A stretch of DNA of 64,000 bases, taken from DATBGO01 sp036558005. Its GTDB lineage: Bacteria; Actinomycetota; Actinomycetes; Streptosporangiales; Streptosporangiaceae. The position numbers were made by a program, and so were the translations under genes. The stretch spans positions 30,681-94,680 of the forward strand of contig DATBGO010000235.1 of assembly GCA_036558005.1 (NCBI GenBank), read 5' to 3'. The first letter of the stretch is position 1, and every line of letters starts with the position of its first letter. Positions 33,935 through 42,610 of the stretch are shown in pieces. The notes beneath the pieces are model-generated. The model was given only the letters and a program-made list of their open reading frames with translations, did not search any database and had not been told where the DNA came from.

Positions 33935-34456
33935 TTACCCGGACCGCTCGTCCGCCTGCGCGTCGACCGCCGCGGTGAGCGCGACCAGGGCCGGCAGCGC
34001 CGCGGCGAGCGCGGCGACGCTGCCGGGCGAGAGGGCGTCGATCGCGGTCCGCAAGATCCGCTCGTTGACCTCCTGCCAGCTGCTGACCGCCGCCTGGCCG
34101 CGCGGCGTGAGCAGCAGCAGCGCGCTGCGCCGGTCGTCGGCGGCGCCGGTGCGGGTCACCAGCCCGGCCCGGCGCAGGCCGTTCACCAGGGTCGTCACCG
34201 AGCTGGGCGCCAGCCGCAGCAGCCGGGCCAGCTGCCCGGGCCTGGCCCCGTGCCCCGCGGCCAGCGCGGACAGCAGCTCCAGCTGGGCGACCGACAGGCC
34301 GCCGGGCAGCTCGCCGCCGCGGCCGGCCGCCCGAGCCGCCCGGCGCATGGCCCGGCGCAGCGCGGCGATGACGTGGGCCAGCTCGGGCTGGCCTGGTTGC
34401 GCGGGCCGGCCGGTCAGCGCGGCGCGCCGGGCCGCCGCCTGCTCAGCCGAAGGCAC
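33935..34456 (-). CDS. MarR family transcriptional regulator
   Basis: 173 residues. Winged helix of the MarR type: LSVAQLELLSALAAGHGARPGQLARLLRLAPSSVTTLVNGLRRAGLVTRTGAADDRRSALLLLTPRG, with the DDRRS beta-wing. Flanking helices form the dimer interface. It overlaps the 3' end of the upstream MFS gene by 14 bp and is co-transcribed, so it most likely represses the exporter until a ligand binds. Confidence 0.88.
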   Translation of the reverse strand: MPSAEQAAARRAALTGRPAQPGQPELAHVIAALRRAMRRAARAAGRGGELPGGLSVAQLELLSALAAGHGARPGQLARLLRLAPSSVTTLVNGLRRAGLVTRTGAADDRRSALLLLTPRGQAAVSSWQEVNERILRTAIDALSPGSVAALAAALPALVALTAAVDAQADERSG

Positions 34457-35885
34457 TGGCCTGCTCCGGGCTGGCCGCCCCGGTGCCCCGTCCGGCCAGC
34501 GGGCGGATGGCGAGCGCGATCACCGCCGCGGCCGCGCCGGCCGCCGCCAGGATGGCCAGCGCGAGGTCGGGGCCTGGCTTGCCGCCCGGCTGCCGCGGCG
34601 CGACGTGCAGCGCGATCGTGACCAGCGCGATGCCGAACGTGGTGCCGATCCCGCGGGCCATGTTGAGCAGGCCGCCCAGGACCGAGGCCGAGCCCTGCGG
34701 CGCGCTGCGCATGATCACCGCGTTGTTGGCCGGGACGAACAGGCCCAGCCCGGTGCCGGCCAGCGCCAGCAGCACCACGACCCAGCCGGTGGAGGCGTTC
34801 ACGGCTATCAGCATGGCCAGCGCCAGCGAGCAGAGCAAGGCACCCGCCGCGCCCCGGTACCGGTTGCCGATCCCGGCGGGCAGCAGCGTCTCGGCGCCCA
34901 GGGCCGCGAGCCCGAAGCCGGCTGGCAGCGCGGTGAGCTGCAGCCCGATCCTGGCCGCGCTGCCCGGCAGGACCTGCGGCATCAGCACCAGCGGGCCGAA
35001 CAGGGCCAGGTACCCGAGAAACGCGCCGGCCAGCGCCAGCCCGACCCGGGCCGAACGCAGCAGCGCCGCCGGGATGAGCGGGAACCTGGCCCGCAGCTCG
35101 CGCCACAGGAACAGGCCGCCGGCCAGCACGGCCGCGGCGGCCAGCAGGCCGGCCGCCCAGCCGGGCAGCGGCAGCCCGCCGGCCGCCGACAGCGCGAGCA
35201 GCAGCGCGCTGGTGGCCCCGGCCAGGGCGAGCGCGCCCGGCCAGTCGAAGGAATCGGTCCGGCCGAATTGCCGGGTCCGCGGCAGCAGGTACCGCCCGGC
35301 GATCACGGCGGCGCAGCCGACCGGGACGTTGATCCAGTACACCCCGCGCCAGCCGACGGTCTGGGTGAGCAGGCCGCCCAGGCTGGGCCCGAGGCCCAGG
35401 CCGAGCGACTGGGCCGCCGCCTGCACGCTGAGCGCCAGCCGCATCCTGGACGGCGGCACGCTGGTGGTCACCAGCGCGACGCTGTTGGCCTGCAGCATCG
35501 CCGCGCCGCCCGCCTGCACCAGCCGGAACGCCACCAGCAGGCCGAGCGAGGGCGCCAGCCCGCAGGCCGCCGACCCGACGGTGAAGACCACGAATCCGAA
35601 GCCGTAGACCAGCTTGCGGCCGATGCTGTCGGCGGTCCGCCCGGCCGGGGCGAGCAGCGCGACCAGTGCGAGCAGGTAGGCCAGCGACACCCACTGCACG
35701 GCCGCCAGCGGCTGGCCGAAGTCGTGCTGCATCGGCGCGAAGGTGAGCGTGACGATGCTCGCGTCGAGCTGCCCCATGAACGCACCGAAGCACACCACGC
35801 CGACCGCCAGCCACGGGGCGCGCGGGTTCCGCCGGATCGCCTCTGGCCTGGGGGCTTCCGTCAGAATACTTCTGTAACCGAACAT
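34443..35885 (-). CDS. DHA2-type MFS multidrug transporter (14 TM)
   Basis: 480 residues, about 14 hydrophobic spans. Motif A after TM2 is GRTADSIGRKLVYG; LDASIVTLTF in TM1 is the Asp-containing motif of the DHA2 (EmrB/QacA) group; the motif C region is SLGLGLGPSLGGLL. Proton-coupled export of drugs or metabolites in the inner membrane. First gene of a two-gene operon with MarR. ATG 35885; a 13-bp inverted repeat lies just inside the gene. Confidence 0.9.
   Translation of the reverse strand: MFGYRSILTEAPRPEAIRRNPRAPWLAVGVVCFGAFMGQLDASIVTLTFAPMQHDFGQPLAAVQWVSLAYLLALVALLAPAGRTADSIGRKLVYGFGFVVFTVGSAACGLAPSLGLLVAFRLVQAGGAAMLQANSVALVTTSVPPSRMRLALSVQAAAQSLGLGLGPSLGGLLTQTVGWRGVYWINVPVGCAAVIAGRYLLPRTRQFGRTDSFDWPGALALAGATSALLLALSAAGGLPLPGWAAGLLAAAAVLAGGLFLWRELRARFPLIPAALLRSARVGLALAGAFLGYLALFGPLVLMPQVLPGSAARIGLQLTALPAGFGLAALGAETLLPAGIGNRYRGAAGALLCSLALAMLIAVNASTGWVVVLLALAGTGLGLFVPANNAVIMRSAPQGSASVLGGLLNMARGIGTTFGIALVTIALHVAPRQPGGKPGPDLALAILAAAGAAAAVIALAIRPLAGRGTGAASPEQASAFG
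35862..35874. promoter_or_regulatory. Candidate MarR operator
   Basis: Inverted repeat CAGAA-TAC-TTCTG covering codons 4-8 of the MFS gene. Position and 5-bp arms suit a MarR dimer blocking transcription. Confidence 0.35.
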
Positions 35886-36136
35886 ATCTGGCTTCAGCCT
35901 ACCGGTGGCCCGGCCAGCCGATTATCGGCGTTACCGCTGCCGCGGGCCGCCGCGGTTGAATAACCTGCGGACCAGGGGGGCGAGCGGTCAGCGCGGTGCA
36001 GGCCCCACCAGCACGGTTCATGCAGGACATGCCGGGCGCGGTACTGGCCAGGAGGGGGTCGCAGCCGTCAGACTCGTCGCGGGGGTGGCCCGAGTTCCGC
36101 CCCTTGCGCGGCCCGGGCAGCGCGGAAGGGACGCCG

Positions 36137-37102
36137 ATGCAGGAGCTGCGCCTCGTCGCAGTCAGTGAGGACGGGAGCTACGCCATCCTCGCAGTTCCAG
36201 GGCGGGGCGGCCGTTTCTCGCTGCCGATCGATGACCGGCTGCGGGCGGTTGCCCGCGGCCAGTTCTCCCGGCTCGCCCAGTACGAGATCGAAGTGGAGAA
36301 TCCCTTGCGACCCAAGGAGATCCAGGACCGTATCCGCGCCGGAGAGACCGCGGACGAGATAGCGGACCTGGCCGGGATCCCGATCGAGCGGGTGCGCCGG
36401 TTCGAGGGGCCGGTACTGGCTGAGCGTGAGTACCGGGCCCGGGAGGCGCAGCGCGCGACGGTGCGCAGCCCGGGCGAATCCGGCCCCGGCCCGCGGCTGG
36501 GCGAGATCGTCGCCGAGCGGCTCGTCCAGGCCGGGGCGTCCGCCGACGACGCGAACTGGGACTCAAGGAAGCGCTCGGACGGCAACTGGCAGGTCCAGCT
36601 CAGCTACTCGATCGACGGCCGCCCGCAGCTCGCCGAGTGGATCTTCGATCCGCAGCGCCGCCACGTCACCCCCGATGACGAGCAGGCCGCGCGGCTGTGC
36701 CTGGCCGAATCCGAGCTGGCCATGCTCCGGCTGACGCCGGCCAGGCCCGCCACCGCCACCGTCACCCCCATCGCCCGGCGGCACGCCGCGCCGGGGCCGC
36801 ATTTCCAGCCGCGGGCCGAGCCGGAACGGCTGGCCGCCCGCCCGCCGGCGCGTGCCGAGCCGCCAGCCGCCGCGGCCGAGCCCGAGGCCGCGCCAGCCGC
36901 GCCCCGGCACGCGCCGGCGGCGCCCAGGCACGCCAGCCCGGACCGCGCCGCCGCCCGGAAGGGCGAGCAGGCCGAGCCGGCCGACCAGCCAGCGCCCGAG
37001 CCGCAGCGGCCCGCCAAGAAGGCCGCCAGCGGCCGGTCCAGGCGCGCGTCGGTGCCGTCCTGGGACGAGATCATGCTCGGCAACACGAGGAACCCCGACT
37101 GA
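36137..37102 (+). CDS. sepH: SepH (DUF3071) cell-division protein
   Basis: 321 residues. The N-terminal DUF3071 part (MQELRLVAVSEDGSYAILAVPGRGGRFSLPID) includes a helix-turn-helix-like segment, RPKEIQDRIRAGETADEIADLAGIPIERVRRFEGPVLAERE. SepH binds and stabilises FtsZ filaments at division septa in actinobacteria. The second half is a disordered Ala/Pro/Glu/Arg linker ending in a conserved basic tail (SVPSWDEIMLG). ATG 36137 has GGAAGG 7 nt upstream; the frame is open further up but unrelated. Slightly shorter than the Streptomyces protein. Confidence 0.92.
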   Translation: MQELRLVAVSEDGSYAILAVPGRGGRFSLPIDDRLRAVARGQFSRLAQYEIEVENPLRPKEIQDRIRAGETADEIADLAGIPIERVRRFEGPVLAEREYRAREAQRATVRSPGESGPGPRLGEIVAERLVQAGASADDANWDSRKRSDGNWQVQLSYSIDGRPQLAEWIFDPQRRHVTPDDEQAARLCLAESELAMLRLTPARPATATVTPIARRHAAPGPHFQPRAEPERLAARPPARAEPPAAAAEPEAAPAAPRHAPAAPRHASPDRAAARKGEQAEPADQPAPEPQRPAKKAASGRSRRASVPSWDEIMLGNTRNPD

Positions 37103-37142
37103 GCCGGCCTGAGAACTGAGCCGGCCTGAGAACTGAGCCGGC
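37098..37142 (+). repeat. 17-bp direct repeat over the sepH stop
   Basis: Two exact tandem copies of ACTGAGCCGGCCTGAGA and a third truncated copy. The first includes the sepH stop codon. Each unit contains the palindrome GCCGGC and a TGA. Recent slippage is likely; no function apparent. Confidence 0.8.
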
Positions 37143-37191
37143 GTAAGATCTGCCTCCGGGGCAGTTGAGTCGACAGGCAAGGGGATCAGGC

Positions 37192-37773
37192 TTGGGCCGC
37201 ACCGCTCGCACGGCCGGCCAGGCCGCCCGGCGGACCGCCGTCGCGGTTGCCGCCACCCTGACGCTCAGCGGCTGCGGGCTGTTCGGTGAGTCGAAGGTGC
37301 TGCGGGACGCGCCGCAGAACATGACCGTAACCAGCCCGATCGTCAACGACGGGGTGATCCCGGCCCAGTCCACCTGCCACGGCACCGGCCAGAGCCCGCC
37401 GGTCTCCTGGTCCGGGGCACCGCCGGGCACCAAGTCACTCGCGCTCGTCGTGGACGATTCCCAGGCGCCGATTACGCCTTATGTTTACTGGATCGTCTTC
37501 AATATCAGCCCGGGCACCGACATCGAGCCCGGAATGATCCCGCCGGACGCGCTGCAGGCGGACAACAGCGCCGGGCATGCCAAGTACCTGCCGCCTTGCC
37601 CGGCCGGGACCCATCAGTACCGCTTTACCGTTTACGCGCTAAACTCATCCCTCCGCCTGCAAGACGGCGCTAGCCTGCAGGATGCGTGGACCGCGATCGC
37701 CGCTCATGCAATCGCACGGGGGCGCTTGACGGCGACAGTCCGGCCCGGTGTCAGCACCGGCCGGAGCCGCTAA
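37192..37773 (+). CDS. YbhB/YbcL (PEBP) family lipoprotein
   Basis: 193 residues. A short basic N-terminus and hydrophobic stretch end in the lipobox LSGC, so the mature protein is anchored on the outer face of the membrane through Cys. The body is the phosphatidylethanolamine-binding / Raf-kinase-inhibitor-like fold: SPIVNDGVIPAQSTCHGTGQSPPVSWSGAPPGTKSLALVVDDSQAP, YVYWIVFNI, then HQYRFTVYAL. Bacterial function is unclear. TTG 37192 has AAGGGG 7 nt upstream; TTG 37165 is an alternative. Confidence 0.85.
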   Translation: MGRTARTAGQAARRTAVAVAATLTLSGCGLFGESKVLRDAPQNMTVTSPIVNDGVIPAQSTCHGTGQSPPVSWSGAPPGTKSLALVVDDSQAPITPYVYWIVFNISPGTDIEPGMIPPDALQADNSAGHAKYLPPCPAGTHQYRFTVYALNSSLRLQDGASLQDAWTAIAAHAIARGRLTATVRPGVSTGRSR

Positions 37774-37972
37774 GCGGGCCGCTACCTGGCGACACACGAG
37801 GTAAAACTTCACGAATCGCGTGACAAGGATGATAGCGGTCCGCCAGAATCACTGATCAGGCGATCTACCTCGGATTTATAAGGGTGCCTGCGCACGGGGG
37901 TAAGGCCCGCGTCGATGGCCGCGTGTGTCTCGCTAGCACCACACTGAGAGGCCATGCCGCTTGGATGGTGCG

Positions 37973-40357
37973 ATGACTGAGCTCCTGATCGGCTTGATCG
38001 TGGTCGTGGTTGTCCTGATCATCGTCGTTCTGGCCGTCCGGAACCGGCGGGCCGAGGATCCGGAGGAGTTCGACAGCCCGCGCGGTCGCCCGTCCAGGGA
38101 TGACCGGGAGTGGCGCGACTACGACCCGAGGCAGCGCTCATCCCGTCACCCCGCCCGCGACGGCCGGCCAGGCGCGCGCCAGGATGACCGCCCGCGGCGG
38201 CCGTCAGGAAGGCCCGGCACGGGTTATGACGACCAGCGGGCACGCAGCCGGGAAGACCGCCGCGGCAGCCGCGGCGAGCCCGGCTATGACCGGCGGCCAG
38301 AGCGCGGTTACAGCAGCAGGGACCAGCGCGGCCGGTCCCGCGACGACTCAGGTTTCGACCTTCGGCCAGAGCGCGCATCGGCGGGGCGGGACTCGCAGCG
38401 CGGCCGTTCCCGCGGTGCAAGCGCGCCGCTGTACCGGGACGAGGTCGTCCCCGTCTCGGGTGTCTCCGGCCGGGCCCGCGACGCCAGGGGCAAGCGCTCC
38501 GACGACAGCGCGGACTGGCCGAGCACCGAGTGGGACAAGCTTTCTGACGTCGACTACTGGGCCGAGCTCGCTTCCGACAAGCCGCTGACCACTACCGCGC
38601 AGCCGGCCGCGCCCGCCGCCGCCGCACGCGGCGGGTCTGGCTCAGCCGAGGCCGCGGCGCGCCCCGAGGGCAAGTCCGCCAGCCGGTCTGGCGGCAGCCT
38701 GCCGGTCCGGGGCCAGAAGCAGTCGGCCGCCACGGCGGCGGCGATGACCGGGACGGTCCAGATGTCTGCCGCGCCCGTCCCGTTGAGCCCGCCTGCCCCC
38801 GGCGGCGGCTCGCAACTCCCGCCGGCCCCGTCCAGGCAAGCAGCGGCCGCCTCGATGCCGCCTGGCCCCATGGCGCCGAATCCCTTGTCGTCGAATCCCT
38901 TGTCGTCGAATCCCTTGTCGTCGAGCCCGCTGCCGTCGAGCCAGCTGCCGTCGAGCCCGCTGTCCGCTGGGCCGATGACGTCAGGACCGCTTCCGCCGGT
39001 CGCCGATCCGCGTCGCGCTCCGGCCGCCGGGCCCGGCCTGCCGCCAGCCGCCCGCGGGCCGGTCAGCCAGGACGACGACCCGCTCACCAGCCCCTCGTTC
39101 CCGCGCATCGAGGACGACAGCAGGTCCTACCGCAGCGGCAGGTCCGGGTCCAGGTCCAGGTCACGCAGGCAGGACCCGGCCGCTGACTCGCAGCAGTATG
39201 GCGCGCCCACCCAGCAGTTCAACAGCTACGGACCTGGCGGCCAGGGCGGGATGCCCAGCCAGCCCGGCTACCCGGCCGCCGCCCCGCTCAGCGGCCCTGG
39301 CTCCTACCCGGGCACCGGCGCCGCCCCGGCGGCCAGCGCGGCGCCGCTCCCGTCGGGTAACCCCTACGGCAGCTACGTGAGCTCGTCGCCGAGCGGCGGT
39401 TACCCCGCGCCCGGGCCGGCCGACCCCTACCGCCAGCCCGCTCCGGCGGCCCAGGGCCCCGCTGGGCACGGCAACGGGCTGGACGGGCACAGTTCCGGCA
39501 ACGGCCGCTCCAGCAGCAACGGGCACGCCGCCAGCGGACAGTCTCCGCTCAACGGACACAGCGCCCCGAACAGTCACAGCGCTCTCAACGGGCACAGTGC
39601 ACTCGACGGGCACAGCGCTCTCAACGGGCACAGCGCACTCGACGGGCACAGCGCTCTCAACGGGCACAGCCCCCTGAACGGCCACAGTGCCCTCGACGGC
39701 CACAGTGCCCTCGATGGCCAGAGCCCCCTGAACGGCCACAGCGCTCTCAGCGGATACGACCCGCTCACCGGGCCCTCTCCGCTCAGCGGACCGTCCCCGC
39801 GCAACGGGCATCGTGCCCGCAATGGCCACGACCCGCTAGGCGGACATGATCCGCTAGGCGAACATGACCCGCTAGGCGGGCACAGTGCCCTCAACGGCAA
39901 CGGGCACCGCGCAACCAGCGGCCAAAGCGGAGCTGGCCAGCACGGCGGGCACGGCCAGCACAGCAGCCTGAACGGCAACGGGCTCGCCAGCAGCGGCCCG
40001 GGCGGGCACTGGAGCCCCGACGATCACGGCAGCGCGCTGACCGGCGGCGGATTCGGCGCCAGCGGACCGGGTGGCGGCAACGGCTGGTATCCGCAGCAAG
40101 GCGGCATGCCCGCCGGGCCGGCCGGATACCCCGAGCCAGGTGGCTTCGGCGGCCTGCCGCCCGGCCAGCGCCGCGACGACAGCGCCTACTACCAGGCGGG
40201 CCCCCTTCCCCCTGACTACACCGCGGTCCAGCCCAGCCAGGCCGGGTACCTGCCAGATGGCTACCTGCCCGCGCCGCCCGAGCAGGCACCCCGAGGCCAG
40301 GACCCCTACGGGCGCGAGGGCTACGGCAACGGCTACCCGGGATACGGCAGCCGCTGA
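37973..40357 (+). CDS. Large low-complexity membrane-anchored protein
   Basis: About 794 residues. A single N-terminal membrane span (LLIGLIVVVVVLIIVVLAV) is followed by an Arg/Asp-rich stretch (~25-170), a short conserved-looking motif TEWDKLSDVDYWAELASDK (~185-205), then several hundred Pro/Ser/Gly/Gln/His residues with tandem repeats and a C-terminus rich in Gly/Tyr. Almost certainly disordered apart from the span; the topology would place the bulk in the cytoplasm. Similar proteins with the YWAEL motif occur in actinobacteria, but I know no function. ATG 37973 chosen (GGATGG upstream); TTG 37961 is possible. Confidence 0.7.
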   Translation: MTELLIGLIVVVVVLIIVVLAVRNRRAEDPEEFDSPRGRPSRDDREWRDYDPRQRSSRHPARDGRPGARQDDRPRRPSGRPGTGYDDQRARSREDRRGSRGEPGYDRRPERGYSSRDQRGRSRDDSGFDLRPERASAGRDSQRGRSRGASAPLYRDEVVPVSGVSGRARDARGKRSDDSADWPSTEWDKLSDVDYWAELASDKPLTTTAQPAAPAAAARGGSGSAEAAARPEGKSASRSGGSLPVRGQKQSAATAAAMTGTVQMSAAPVPLSPPAPGGGSQLPPAPSRQAAAASMPPGPMAPNPLSSNPLSSNPLSSSPLPSSQLPSSPLSAGPMTSGPLPPVADPRRAPAAGPGLPPAARGPVSQDDDPLTSPSFPRIEDDSRSYRSGRSGSRSRSRRQDPAADSQQYGAPTQQFNSYGPGGQGGMPSQPGYPAAAPLSGPGSYPGTGAAPAASAAPLPSGNPYGSYVSSSPSGGYPAPGPADPYRQPAPAAQGPAGHGNGLDGHSSGNGRSSSNGHAASGQSPLNGHSAPNSHSALNGHSALDGHSALNGHSALDGHSALNGHSPLNGHSALDGHSALDGQSPLNGHSALSGYDPLTGPSPLSGPSPRNGHRARNGHDPLGGHDPLGEHDPLGGHSALNGNGHRATSGQSGAGQHGGHGQHSSLNGNGLASSGPGGHWSPDDHGSALTGGGFGASGPGGGNGWYPQQGGMPAGPAGYPEPGGFGGLPPGQRRDDSAYYQAGPLPPDYTAVQPSQAGYLPDGYLPAPPEQAPRGQDPYGREGYGNGYPGYGSR
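38879..38968 (+). repeat. 15-bp coding tandem repeat
   Basis: Three exact copies of AATCCCTTGTCGTCG, then three diverged ones (AGCCCGCTGCCGTCG type), encoding N/S-P-L-S/P-S units in the low-complexity protein. Confidence 0.85.
39538..39755 (+). repeat. 18-bp coding repeat array (NGHSAL/DGHSAL)
   Basis: About twelve 18-bp units encoding G-H-S-(A/P)-L-(N/D). Neighbouring pairs alternate N and D, giving a 36-bp higher-order period with nearly identical bases, a sign of recent expansion. A related GGHDPL run follows at about 39830-39885. Confidence 0.85.
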
Positions 40358-40560
40358 CTCGTCACGGGCCTGACCAGGAACCCGCTCAAGCCCGGCCGAA
40401 GAGGTCCGGAACCAGCCGCCCGCCAGCCGGCCCGAGCCAGTACGGAACCAGCTGGTCGGGGACCAGCCAGCCCTGAGCCGGCCATCAGTCGGCTGGCTGC
40501 GCCTGCCTGCCTCTACCCGATGCCGGGGTCTGCCTCGTTTCGGCCGGTGTTACCGGTGAC

Positions 40561-40591
40561 TTGACAAGGCGACCCCGTCGGCACGGAGAAT
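40561..40591 (+). promoter_or_regulatory. Candidate sigma70-type promoter
   Basis: Perfect -35 TTGACA (40561-40566) and -10-like GAGAAT (40586-40591) with 19-nt spacing, 27 nt before the start of the small gene. Confidence 0.45.
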
Positions 40592-40617
40592 GTGCCGAAG
40601 CTTGGGAGGGCGGTGAT

Positions 40618-40908
40618 ATGCACGACGGCACACGTGATCATGCGCGTACTTACTATTTGCACCGGCTGGCGACGGCCCTGGACAGCAAGGGATTTCACGC
40701 CACCGTAAAGACGACCTATCCAGCGGCTTTGCACGTCTTCATCCCCGGTGCGGCCATGCTCGCCGAGAGCATCGACTGCACGCCGGGCAGTGACTCCGAT
40801 GGCCGATTGTGCTGGTTCTACCGCTGGTCCTGGGGGGAGGTGCTGCACGACGCCGAAGACCCGCCAGGCGCGGCAGCCAAAATCGCGGAGGTACTGGCGG
40901 CCCGCTGA
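40618..40908 (+). CDS. Small conserved-looking protein, unknown function
   Basis: 96 residues: HDGTRDHARTYYLHRLATALDSKGFHATVKTTYPAALHVFIPGA then WFYRWSWGEVLHDAEDPPGAAAKIAEVLAAR. Looks like a small alpha/beta protein with an aromatic-rich core. ATG 40618 has GGGAGGG 7 nt upstream and a TTGACA promoter before it; a hairpin directly follows the stop. No family name can be given. Confidence 0.72.
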   Translation: MHDGTRDHARTYYLHRLATALDSKGFHATVKTTYPAALHVFIPGAAMLAESIDCTPGSDSDGRLCWFYRWSWGEVLHDAEDPPGAAAKIAEVLAAR

Positions 40909-40912
40909 GGCC

Positions 40913-40932
40913 GCCGGCGGCTCGCCGCCGGC
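40913..40932 (+). terminator. Terminator hairpin
   Basis: GC-only arms GCCGGCGGC / GCCGCCGGC starting 4 nt after the stop of the small gene. The remaining ~225 bp to the next gene hold nothing I recognise. Confidence 0.5.
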
Positions 40933-41158
40933 CGACCGGCCAGCCAGGTGCCGCCGCTTGGGCGGCCCGCGCCAGCCATCCGGGCCAGGGACCAATTCGG
41001 CGGTCCGCCTGCTTGCCTGCGCCAGATCGTCATGTCGCCAGCGGGGATTAGCGGCTATGTCGTACTGCCGATACTGTTTCACCCGCTTTGTCACATCGCC
41101 GCCAAATAATCGGGCCGGGCTGGGCTGCGCGGTGGATGGGGCTCGGGCTCAGTTCCTG

Positions 41159-42358
41159 CTAGCTGGCTGGGTGAGTGTCGGGTTTGCGGCCGGGGGATCG
41201 CCAGCCGCCCAGTAGCGCCAAGGCGGCCAGGAACGCCGCTGCCAGCAGGCCGTAGGGGACCAAGTCGGAGGTTGCCTGCGCGGTCACGCCGCTGGTCGCC
41301 GCGGCTGTGGCCTGGCCGCCTGACCAGGCCAGGATGCTGAGGCTGAAGGCGAATCCCTGGTTCAGGCGCAGCCGTTGCGCGCCCGCGGCCAGCAGCGCCG
41401 TCGCCGGAGCGAACAGGGTGCCGAAGGCCGGCATGCCGACGATCAGCAGTATCACCAGCAACGCCGCGGGCGCGGCCAGCGGTGCCAGCAGGCTCACCGC
41501 TATCCCCCAGGCCAGGCAGATCCGGATCGGCAGCACCGGGCCCCGGCGGTCCGACAGTCGTCCGGCCAGTGGCGTCAGCCCTGACTCGATCGCGGCCGAG
41601 ACGAGGAATGTCATCCCGATGACCAGCGCGGTCGCCCCGAGCCGGCTCAGCCGCAGCGGCGCGAGCACATCCAGCACGCCGAACGCCAGGCCCGCCAGAC
41701 CGGTCAGCACCAGCGCGGCGAGGACCTGCCGGTCGCGCAGCGCGGGCAGCGTCGCGCGCAGGCGCTGCGGCGCAGCGGCGGCGGGCCGGGTTACGAACAG
41801 GGCCATGAACATCAGCGCTGCCCCGGCGACTGCAGCCGCGGAGAACGCTGGCCCGGTCCCGATCTGGGCCGCGACCGCGCCCACCACCGGCCCGAACAGC
41901 GCACCGGCGACGGCGGCGCCCAGCGCGATGCCGAGCAGTTCGCCGCGCCGCCGCGCCGGGGCGGCCGTCGCCAGCCAGGCCAGGGCCGCGGTCCAGGTGA
42001 AGGCGCCGGCCAGGCCCTCGGCAAACCGCGCCGCGTCCAGGATCCATGCCGCCGTCGCCCACCCGAACACCAGCGTCGAAGCGCTCATCAGGGCCAGTCC
42101 GAGCAGCATGGCCGGCCGGGCACCCAGCCGCGCGGTCAGCACGCCGCCCGGCAGTGCCCCGGCGAGCGTACCGAGCGGGTAGGCGGCGACCAGGAGTCCC
42201 GCGCCCGCTTTCGATAGCCCGGCCTCGCGGGTGTAGTGCGGCAGCAGCGGCGTCAGCGCGGTGAAGAACATCGTGTCGACGAGAAGAAGAGCGCAAACCA
42301 GGGCAAGCAGGGCACGCATGGCCGGGGTCAGCCGCGGGCGTGGCTGGCTCACCGCCAC
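41159..42358 (-). CDS. MFS transporter (12 TM)
   Basis: 399 residues with about 12 hydrophobic spans. TM1 carries ALLLVDTMFFTALTPLLPHY, and the loop after TM2 has GGVLTARLGARPAML (motif A-like). LSDRRGPVLPIRI is the second-half motif A. Likely exporter of a small molecule; substrate unknown. GTG 42358 or GTG 42352 (with GAGG upstream) as start. Single gene, divergent from helR. Confidence 0.85.
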   Translation of the reverse strand: MAVSQPRPRLTPAMRALLALVCALLLVDTMFFTALTPLLPHYTREAGLSKAGAGLLVAAYPLGTLAGALPGGVLTARLGARPAMLLGLALMSASTLVFGWATAAWILDAARFAEGLAGAFTWTAALAWLATAAPARRRGELLGIALGAAVAGALFGPVVGAVAAQIGTGPAFSAAAVAGAALMFMALFVTRPAAAAPQRLRATLPALRDRQVLAALVLTGLAGLAFGVLDVLAPLRLSRLGATALVIGMTFLVSAAIESGLTPLAGRLSDRRGPVLPIRICLAWGIAVSLLAPLAAPAALLVILLIVGMPAFGTLFAPATALLAAGAQRLRLNQGFAFSLSILAWSGGQATAAATSGVTAQATSDLVPYGLLAAAFLAALALLGGWRSPGRKPDTHPAS

Positions 42359-42531
42359 CTCATCCTGGCATCCTCATCAGCATCAAGTTTCTCATTGACC
42401 TGCGGGCCAGCCAGTCGTCGTCCCCCGCGGGAGGAGCGGGCCGGACGAGGAACGGGCCGGCGCCGGGCGTGGCTGGGCGAGGAGCGGGTCAGGCGGGTGG
42501 TGGCGGGCGGCCAGGTTCCGGGGAACAAAAA

Positions 42532-42562
42532 GCGCGCTACATTTATTAAAAGCGTAGCGCGC
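42532..42562. promoter_or_regulatory. Inverted repeat upstream of helR
   Basis: Perfect 9-bp arms GCGCGCTAC / GTAGCGCGC around a 13-nt A/T-rich centre, in an unusually A/T-rich island. A -10-like TATATT follows at 42576-42581, so the repeat sits about where an operator or upstream control element would. A weaker GTTCC-GG-GGAAC lies at 42515-42526. helR genes elsewhere are controlled through an inverted-repeat rifamycin-associated element; I cannot confirm identity. Confidence 0.5.
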
Positions 42563-42610
42563 GGATTGCCTGAATTATATTTCCGCTAATTATACCAGGG
42601 GAGCGGCTCA

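Noticed and set aside
33975..35963. 662-codon plus frame rich in Gln/Arg/Gly
   Set aside because: Antisense of MarR and MFS genes; composition is typical of a shadow.
39538..39755. Regular repeat, considered as CRISPR
   Set aside because: No unique spacers; 18-bp units are in frame and code for a repetitive protein.
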